This document shows positions 1-5,215 of a stretch of 7,601 nucleotides of DNA, piece after piece. The position numbers and the translations under genes were made by a program. Position 1 is the stretch's first letter, and the number at the start of each line of letters is the position of its first letter. The notes under the pieces are model-generated. The model was given only the letters and a program-made list of their open reading frames with translations. It did not search any database and was not told where the DNA came from. The DNA is from JAICTV01 sp034666045 (GTDB taxonomy: Bacteria > Planctomycetota > Phycisphaerae > Tepidisphaerales > Tepidisphaeraceae), in assembly GCA_034666045.1 (NCBI GenBank), contig JAXDMN010000229.1, forward strand, positions 1 through 7,601, read 5' to 3'.

Positions 1-1
1 C

Positions 2-1252
2 GTCGCGGGGCTCGCGATGGCGCTGAAGGAATTCGGAACGAAGACGTGGAAGGATGTCACGTCTCGCGCGGCCGAGTTGGCGGAAAAAGGCTTTCCGATG
101 GAGGCCGACACGCACGCGCATCTCGGCAAATGGCACGCCGGCACGGATGCGGTGTCGCGTCGCGCGTTCTTCCCGGACGGGAAGATGCCGGATGTCGGCC
201 AGCCATGGGTTCAAAAAGATCTCGCGGCGTTGCTTCGCAAACTCGGCGACGAAGGGGCGGACGCGTTTTATCGCGGCGACGTCCCGCGGCAGATCGCCAA
301 GCAGGTTCACGATCACGGCGGCATCCTCACTGAAGCGGATTTCGAATCGTACCGCCCGCGCCTCGTCGAGCCATTGAAAATTGATTATCGCGGCCACGCG
401 CTCTTCACCCCGCCGCCGCCGTCGGGTGGAGTGACGATGCTCCAGATCCTCAAGACGCTCGAGCTGTTCGACCTGCGCACCCTCGACCATTGGGGCGCGC
501 CGTACCTGCACCTGGTCGCCGAGGCGTCGAAATTGTGCTTCGCGGAGCGGCATCGCGTGCTCGGCGATCCGGATTTTGTGAAGATGCCGCTCGATGCCCT
601 GCTGTCGAAGGAAAATGCCGCCGACCGTGCTGCGAAAATCCGGCGTGACGACATCCGCGCAGGCGTCGAGCCGCTGATCGATTCGAATCCGCACACGTCG
701 AACGTCAGCGTGATCGATCGCGAAGGCAACGTCGTTTCGCTCACCGCCACGCAGGGATTTCAGTTTGGCTCGCGGGTGGTCATCGAGGGTCTCGGGCTGG
801 TGATGGGCCACGGCATGTCGCGCTTCGATTTTTCCCCGGATCACCCGAATCGCCCGCAACCCGGCAAGCGCATGCATCACAACATGTCGCCGACCATCGC
901 GTTGAAGGATGGCAAACCGTTCGCCGCCGTCGGCCTGCCGGGCGGGACGAAGATCGTCACCGTCACTGCGCAATTGCTCATCAATTTGATCGATTTCCAC
1001 TGCTCCGCTTCGCAAACGGTGCTCGCGCCGCGGATTCATAGCGAGGGCGGGAACACCGTCGCGGTCTCCGGCTCGCTCGCGCCCGGCATCCGGCGTGAGC
1101 TGGAGGCGATCGGCCACACGGTCACGATCGGCCAGAGCGTCGGCGGCCCGCCGAACGAAGTCGCCGGCCCGGCGAACGCGGTCGTGATCGATGCGAAAGG
1201 TCACCTCACGGCCGCCTCCAGCGCGGCGGCGGACGCCGCGATGGTCATCTGA
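2..1252 (+). CDS. ggt: gamma-glutamyltransferase-family protein, 5'-truncated by window edge
   Basis: This is an N-terminal-nucleophile hydrolase of the gamma-glutamyltransferase (GGT) family. Such enzymes self-cleave into two subunits and usually act outside the cytoplasm on glutathione or other gamma-glutamyl compounds. The frame is open to the left edge: the codons before the ATG at 17 read VAGLA and continue the family's V-P-G-x-V-A-G-L block, so ATG 17 is not the start. About 416 residues are present of roughly 530-580 usual for the family. The catalytic, cleavage-site Thr is the T of HTSN (codon 695-697), giving a small subunit of about 185 residues, a normal size. Conserved blocks seen are PPPPSGGVTMLQIL in the large subunit (near 409-450), VSVIDREGN, FGS, MSPT and LPGGTKI. 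Unlike E. coli GGT, the aligned pocket residues Asn411, Gln430, Asp433 and Ser462-Ser463 read Gly, Gly, Arg and His-Asn, so family membership is secure but the substrate is not. No intrinsic terminator was found after the TGA. Confidence 0.93.
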   Translation, partial: VAGLAMALKEFGTKTWKDVTSRAAELAEKGFPMEADTHAHLGKWHAGTDAVSRRAFFPDGKMPDVGQPWVQKDLAALLRKLGDEGADAFYRGDVPRQIAKQVHDHGGILTEADFESYRPRLVEPLKIDYRGHALFTPPPPSGGVTMLQILKTLELFDLRTLDHWGAPYLHLVAEASKLCFAERHRVLGDPDFVKMPLDALLSKENAADRAAKIRRDDIRAGVEPLIDSNPHTSNVSVIDREGNVVSLTATQGFQFGSRVVIEGLGLVMGHGMSRFDFSPDHPNRPQPGKRMHHNMSPTIALKDGKPFAAVGLPGGTKIVTVTAQLLINLIDFHCSASQTVLAPRIHSEGGNTVAVSGSLAPGIRRELEAIGHTVTIGQSVGGPPNEVAGPANAVVIDAKGHLTAASSAAADAAMVI

Positions 1253-1296
1253 GCTCCCGCGCTCACTCGAAGAAATACCTGACTGCCTGATTTTTC

Positions 1297-1325
1297 TTGA
1301 CCCGCGCACAGGCGAGAAGTAGCGT
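1297..1325 (+). promoter_or_regulatory. sigma-70-like promoter of the first metalloprotease gene
   Basis: A -35 box TTGACC (1297-1302) is followed by a 17-bp spacer and a -10 box TAGCGT (1320-1325). A T-rich stretch (1291-1295) lies just upstream. The expected transcription start is near 1332, leaving a leader of about 100 nt before the ATG at 1434. The same two hexamers with the same spacing recur at 5073-5101 in front of the paralogous gene, while the spacers match at only about 6 of 17 positions. That conservation supports function. The -10 box fits TAnnnT but carries an unusual GCG core, so a sigma factor other than the housekeeping one cannot be excluded. Confidence 0.72.
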
Positions 1326-1346
1326 TCGTGCGGGTTATTTCTGGAC

Positions 1347-1396
1347 GGGCGAGCTTCCTCCCGGGCATTTGTTCTTCACGTCGACGCGGCTCGCCC
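1347..1396 (+). promoter_or_regulatory. inverted repeat in the predicted 5' leader
   Basis: GGGCGAGC at 1347-1354 is the exact reverse complement of GCTCGCCC at 1389-1396, with a 34-nt loop. If transcription starts near 1332, the mRNA could form an 8-bp GC-rich stem about 26 nt upstream of the ribosome binding site. No U-run follows, so it is not an intrinsic terminator. It could be a leader stabiliser, a protein-binding site, or chance in GC-rich DNA. The second gene's leader has no perfect equivalent. Confidence 0.35.
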
Positions 1397-1422
1397 ACTG
1401 ACACTTCATGTACTCGGGAAAT

Positions 1423-1429
1423 GGGAGAG
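1423..1429 (+). promoter_or_regulatory. ribosome binding site for the CDS at 1434
   Basis: GGGAGAG ends 4 nt before the ATG at 1434; the GGAG core sits 6 nt from the start codon. It fixes the start, which places the basic leader and the CEPLE motif at the N-terminus. The same GGGAGAG precedes the paralogue at 5216. Confidence 0.75.
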
Positions 1430-1433
1430 CACC

Positions 1434-4400
1434 ATGTCACGCCGTTCCACGCACTCGAAGCGCTCACGTCGCGCCCTCACTCGATCGATCCGCGGCTACG
1501 CCTGCGAGCCGTTGGAGATGCGCACGATGCTCACCAGCGTGCTGTACCTGGATTTCGGTGACAACTTTCCAACCGGCGGGCTGACCATCAACCAGGGCAC
1601 GCTGCGCAGTGGGTTCGGCGGCAGCGGCCTGCAAGGTCCGGACATCCGCCAGCCGGATGTCGGCTCGACCACCACCGTCAACGAAGCGATCACCGACGCC
1701 ACCAACTTCAACTTCACCGGCGCCTCGCAGTTCGTCACCTTCGACTACAACGGCGACGGCTCCACCAACGCCACCGACTACACCGACCTGCGCACCAACG
1801 TCCTCACGCTGGCGCAGCGCTACTACGCGCCTTTCGACGTGAACGTGCAGATCGCCCCGGCGGTCGGCGACCTCGACACCAGCGCGGACTACATCAACGA
1901 CCTCCGCGCGCAGCTCCAGCTCGGCGCCAACACCGACGGCGAATACGACGGCTGGGTCTTCATCGCCAACGTCCTGCGCGCGGGAGACAATGCATCCATC
2001 GGCGTGCTGTCCGGCAACAACGGCATCTCCAACGGAACCGATATCGACAACAACAACACGCAGGACAACTGCGAGATCACCTTCGCCGATCAGGTCTTCG
2101 GCCCCTCTCCCAACACCAACGTCGACACGCGCCTCGCCTACACCGCCGCCCACGAGGGCGGGCACGATTTCGGCCTCGTGCACACGAACAACGGGAACGG
2201 CACCTCCGGCAACGCGCAGACCGACAGCGACATGGCGCTGCAGACCGGGTCCAACCTCGTCACCGGCTCGGCCGGTACGACCAATCGCGTCAATTTCGAC
2301 TTCGTCACGCGCTTCCCACTCGTGCACGGCGACGGCAACTCGATCGCGAACGGCGGCACGTTCAACATCGCCGACACGCGTATCCCCTACGACCGGCTGG
2401 CGAATCCGAACAATCTCGGCCTGCGCGCAAGTGCGCCGGCGTACATCACCGGGACCGGCGCATTTGACCTGATCACGATCACCCCGGGCGCGGCCGGCTT
2501 TGCCAATGTCGCGGTTGAATCGCATCGCGACAGCACGTTCGCCAACCAGATCGGCGCAACCTACAGCTATTCGATCCCGCTCGGCAACGGCGTGCTCGTC
2601 GAGGCGGGCTTCAGCGCCGACCAGATCGTCATCGACGGCACCATCGCAGCGAATTTCACCGTCCGCGGCAATGCCGGCAACGACCAGCTCATCGTCGATG
2701 GCAACAACATCGCCGGTGGCATCTACACCCCGGGCGCAACCGCGCCGACGCTGCTCGACGACAACCAGTCCTTCCTCGCGAACATCAACCTCAGCGGCGG
2801 GGCAAACATCAACGTCGAGGAATTTGAAGTCGCCGGCGGCTCGATCACCGTCCAGGAAGTGCAGAACCTCACCTATGTCACGCCCAACGACGCCGACAAC
2901 CTGCTGCTGACCACGCCGTCCGCCGGCAACACCGTCGTCACCGGCTTTACCGATGCGATCGCCCTCGTGCCGCTGACGTTCACGAGCATCACCAATCTTA
3001 CGCTGGACACCGGCACGAACGACGGCAGCATCGCGCGCGACGAAATCATCATCGCGACGTCCGGCACGTCGACGGGCCTGAACACGCTCAGCGTCAACAC
3101 CGGCGCGGGCAACGATCTGCTCGACATCCGGTTCAACTCCGGCAACCCTGTCCCTTCGGGTGGGCTCTCGTTCGATGCCGGCACCGGCACCGGCGACCTG
3201 CTCAGCCTCAGCGGCGGCTCGTTCGCGACCGAAATTTACACCCCAAGTGGCCCGGACAGTGGGCTGATCAACCTGGATGGCTCGCTCATCTCCTACACCA
3301 ATCTCGCGCCGATCGACGATACGGTCACGGTCGCCAACATGGTCTTCAATGCCACCGCCGGCGACGACATCATCAACGTCGTCGACCGTGGCGTCATTAA
3401 CTCGACGACCGTGACGCAGATCAACAGCGGCAACGGCACGTTCGAGCGGGTCAACTTCGGCAACAAACACAGCGTCTTGATTCAGGGCCAGGCCGGCGCG
3501 GACACCTTCAACGTCACCGGCACTACCGCGGCCGACGGGCTGCTCTTCCTCGACCTCAAGGGACACAACGGCTTCAACGTCGGCGACGACAATGCCGTTG
3601 ACGTCTTCAACATCGCCGACACCATGACGATTCAGCTCAACGCCTTCGGCTCGGGCGGCGATGACGTATTCAACTTCGGCAGCGCTGCCGGCGGCGTGGG
3701 TGAGTTCGTCAACCTCTACGGCGAAGACGGTAGCGACACGTTCAACGTGCGCCCGTCGGCCAACGCGTTCGTCGACATTACCGGTGGGTTCTTCTTCTTC
3801 GACGTCCTCGTGTTGGACGGCAATGGCGCATCGTACGCCGTCACCGAGCCCATGTTCACCTCGCCCGGCCTGAAGGACGTAAGCTACCGCGAGCTTGAAC
3901 GCCTCGACGTCAACAGTGGGACATTCCAGGTGGTCGGCGACGTCACCACGCCGTTCCTCGTCAACAACCTTGCGACGCTCACCGGCGTCGGAACCGCGTC
4001 GGGCGGGATCACGGCCGTCAACGGCGGCATCGTCTCTCCGGGCGTCGGCGGGCCGGGCGTGCTCGGCAGCGGGCCGCTCAAGTTCGCCGCCGGGTCGAAC
4101 TACACACTCGACCTCAACGGCACCGGCCCCGCGCTGCACGATGAGTTGACCGTCGCCGGCACGGTCAGCCTCAGCAACACCGCGACCGTCTCCGCGACCG
4201 TCGGATTCGCCTCCATCCCGGGGGACGAGATCGTCATCATCCGTAACGACGGCATCGACGCCGTCACCGGCGTGTTCGCCGGCGGCAACGTCCTGAACTT
4301 CGGCGGCGTGAAGTTCACGATCGATTACGGCTACGACGCCGACGGCGACGGCGCGTTCAACGATGTCGCGCTCATCCGCTACGGAGCGGCTCTCGCGCCC

Positions 4401-5024
4401 GATCCGTGCGACCCGACCAAGACGGCGCTGTTCGTCAGCGCCACTTCCGGCGCCGACACGATCAAGTTCGTCAAGGTCAACGGCAACAACGGCACACAGG
4501 TGCTGATCAACGGCGTCGATGAAGGAACCTTCCTCTTCGACGGGCACCTTTACGTCATGGGTCAGAACGGCGACGATGTCATCAACACGACGACGCTGCC
4601 GTCGCGCGAAGTGTTCATTTATGGCAACACCGGCAATGACAAGCTCACCGCCGGCAACGCCGACTCGATCCTGATCGGCGGCTTCGGCAACGACATCCTC
4701 ACCGGCGGGAACGGCAAGGACATTCTCATTGGCGGCGCGGGCGCCGACTTGCTCCAGGGCGCGAACGGCACGGATGTGCTGATCACGGGCGCCAGCACCT
4801 ACGACGCCGTCAACGCCGCCAACCGCGTGTCGCTCTGTCAGATTCGCGACGCTTGGAAGCTCGGCGGCAAGCCGGCGAGCCTCGCGACGTGGCTCAACAG
4901 CTCGACGCTGATCGCCGACGGCGACATCGACACCGCGCTGGGCGGCAGCGGGAAGGATTATCTGATCCTCGGCGCGGGCGACACGTCCGACGCCGAGAAA
5001 CAGGAGACGATCCTGATCGTGTGA
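1434..5024 (+). CDS. secreted metzincin-type metalloprotease with beta-repeat and RTX-like C-terminus (LEPR-XLL-like N-terminus)
   Basis: This 1196-residue protein is predicted to be exported. Residues 1-35 are a basic leader (SRRSTHSKRSRR) plus ACEPLEMRTMLTS, resembling the planctomycete LEPR-XLL motif; no long hydrophobic core is seen. Residues 36 to about 290 form a putative zinc peptidase domain: HEGGHDFGLVH at 240-250 fits metzincin HExxHxxGxxH (His240, Glu241, His244, His250), and Met267 in SDMALQ may be the Met-turn, though it is not the usual S-M-S/Y form. An EF-hand-like loop DYNGDGSTNATD lies at 104-115. Residues 320-830 are Gly/Asn/Asp-rich beta repeats with recurring GNDxLxV- and GADTFNV-type units. 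Residues 833-984 look like an autotransporter-associated beta-strand segment (NGGIVSPG, then FNDVALIRYG). Residues 1064-1117 are RTX-like calcium-binding nonapeptides, followed by a tail ending GGSGKDYLILGAGD. RTX repeats usually fold on calcium outside the cell; the actual substrate and secretion route are unknown. The RBS supports the start. Confidence 0.9.
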   Translation: MSRRSTHSKRSRRALTRSIRGYACEPLEMRTMLTSVLYLDFGDNFPTGGLTINQGTLRSGFGGSGLQGPDIRQPDVGSTTTVNEAITDATNFNFTGASQFVTFDYNGDGSTNATDYTDLRTNVLTLAQRYYAPFDVNVQIAPAVGDLDTSADYINDLRAQLQLGANTDGEYDGWVFIANVLRAGDNASIGVLSGNNGISNGTDIDNNNTQDNCEITFADQVFGPSPNTNVDTRLAYTAAHEGGHDFGLVHTNNGNGTSGNAQTDSDMALQTGSNLVTGSAGTTNRVNFDFVTRFPLVHGDGNSIANGGTFNIADTRIPYDRLANPNNLGLRASAPAYITGTGAFDLITITPGAAGFANVAVESHRDSTFANQIGATYSYSIPLGNGVLVEAGFSADQIVIDGTIAANFTVRGNAGNDQLIVDGNNIAGGIYTPGATAPTLLDDNQSFLANINLSGGANINVEEFEVAGGSITVQEVQNLTYVTPNDADNLLLTTPSAGNTVVTGFTDAIALVPLTFTSITNLTLDTGTNDGSIARDEIIIATSGTSTGLNTLSVNTGAGNDLLDIRFNSGNPVPSGGLSFDAGTGTGDLLSLSGGSFATEIYTPSGPDSGLINLDGSLISYTNLAPIDDTVTVANMVFNATAGDDIINVVDRGVINSTTVTQINSGNGTFERVNFGNKHSVLIQGQAGADTFNVTGTTAADGLLFLDLKGHNGFNVGDDNAVDVFNIADTMTIQLNAFGSGGDDVFNFGSAAGGVGEFVNLYGEDGSDTFNVRPSANAFVDITGGFFFFDVLVLDGNGASYAVTEPMFTSPGLKDVSYRELERLDVNSGTFQVVGDVTTPFLVNNLATLTGVGTASGGITAVNGGIVSPGVGGPGVLGSGPLKFAAGSNYTLDLNGTGPALHDELTVAGTVSLSNTATVSATVGFASIPGDEIVIIRNDGIDAVTGVFAGGNVLNFGGVKFTIDYGYDADGDGAFNDVALIRYGAALAPDPCDPTKTALFVSATSGADTIKFVKVNGNNGTQVLINGVDEGTFLFDGHLYVMGQNGDDVINTTTLPSREVFIYGNTGNDKLTAGNADSILIGGFGNDILTGGNGKDILIGGAGADLLQGANGTDVLITGASTYDAVNAANRVSLCQIRDAWKLGGKPASLATWLNSSTLIADGDIDTALGGSGKDYLILGAGDTSDAEKQETILIV
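4623..4784 (+). repeat. RTX-like (hemolysin-type) nonapeptide repeat array within the CDS
   Basis: Six 27-bp units encode nonapeptides starting at residues 1064, 1073, 1082, 1091, 1100 and 1109 of the protein at 1434-5024. The clearest are GGFGNDILT, GGNGKDILI and GGAGADLLQ, matching the GGxGxDxLx calcium-binding consensus. The first two and last units are degenerate. Together they predict a short calcium-stabilised parallel beta-roll near the C-terminus. Family knowledge links such repeats to extracellular, often type I-secreted proteins; the secretion route here is inferred only. Confidence 0.85.
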
Positions 5025-5072
5025 GCGCGCACGGGTCATCTGATTCGCCGCCGGAGCATTGCCGCATTTTGC

Positions 5073-5101
5073 TTGACCCGGGTCGCGCGCATAGTTAGCG
5101 T
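5073..5101 (+). promoter_or_regulatory. sigma-70-like promoter of the second metalloprotease gene
   Basis: TTGACC (5073-5078), a 17-bp spacer and TAGCGT (5096-5101) repeat exactly the boxes and spacing at 1297-1325. The shared block extends outward as ATTTT, one variable base, then CTTGACCCG. The predicted transcription start is near 5108, giving a leader of about 108 nt. The promoter begins only about 50 bp after the stop of the preceding gene, with no clear terminator between, so read-through from the first paralogue is also possible. Confidence 0.74.
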
Positions 5102-5109
5102 TTGCCGTG

Positions 5110-5134
5110 GGTCAGTCCTAAGGGCAAGTTGACC
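5110..5134 (+). promoter_or_regulatory. weak inverted repeat in the second 5' leader
   Basis: GGTCA at 5110-5114 can pair with TGACC at 5130-5134; one G-U pair on each side could lengthen the stem to seven. It sits at the start of the predicted leader. The second half overlaps another TTGACC (5129-5134) that has only a poor -10 match 17 bp downstream (CAGCTT). A short stem like this may be chance. Confidence 0.2.
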
Positions 5135-5203
5135 TTCGGGCACTGCGGGTCCAGCTTTCATTCCGGGCGCGCTCCGATACACATCACGTTCGCTTCGCAG
5201 GCA

Positions 5204-5210
5204 AGGGAGA
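5204..5210 (+). promoter_or_regulatory. ribosome binding site for the CDS at 5216
   Basis: AAGGGAGAGAG (5202-5212) contains the same GGGAGAG as the first paralogue's site; the GGAG core lies 7 nt before the ATG at 5216. It favours 5216 over the in-frame ATG at 5228, which has no comparable site. Confidence 0.75.
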
Positions 5211-5215
5211 GAGTC

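Larger units (their letters stand above)
1291..3831 (+). repeat. tandem duplication, copy 1 (promoter, leader, gene 5' part)
   Basis: This segment is collinear with 5067-7601 at an offset that stays near 3.77 kb: promoter boxes 3776, start codons 3782, HExxH codons 3731, and the identical 20-mer CAGATCAACAGCGGCAACGG 3770 (3417-3436 and 7187-7206). Nucleotide identity is patchy while protein order is retained, so this is an old duplication rather than a recent one. The right boundary is set by the window end, not by a visible junction. Confidence 0.8.

Noticed and set aside
1253..1296. Possible terminator after the transferase gene (GAGC/GCTC pair and the T-run at 1291-1295)
   Set aside because: The 4-bp stem is too short and lies about 30 nt from the T-run, which is better explained as the A/T-rich element just upstream of the -35 box, since copy 2 has a similar run in the same place.
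4623..4784. Periodic 27-bp repeats considered as a CRISPR or non-coding tandem array
   Set aside because: The period is exactly nine codons, in frame, and encodes GGxGxDxLx nonapeptides; there are no conserved repeats separated by unique spacers.
1464..5039. A 1191-codon open frame on the minus strand opposite the first metalloprotease gene
   Set aside because: It mirrors the + gene almost end to end. Its product is a Val/Ala/Asp/Arg-rich low-complexity string with no recognisable domain, as expected when a GC-rich gene with strong third-base bias is read antisense. The + frame has an RBS, promoter and clear motifs.
5129..5157. A second TTGACC with a possible -10 in the copy 2 leader
   Set aside because: The hexamer 17 bp downstream is CAGCTT, a poor -10, and copy 1 has no counterpart; the 5073-5101 promoter is far better supported.
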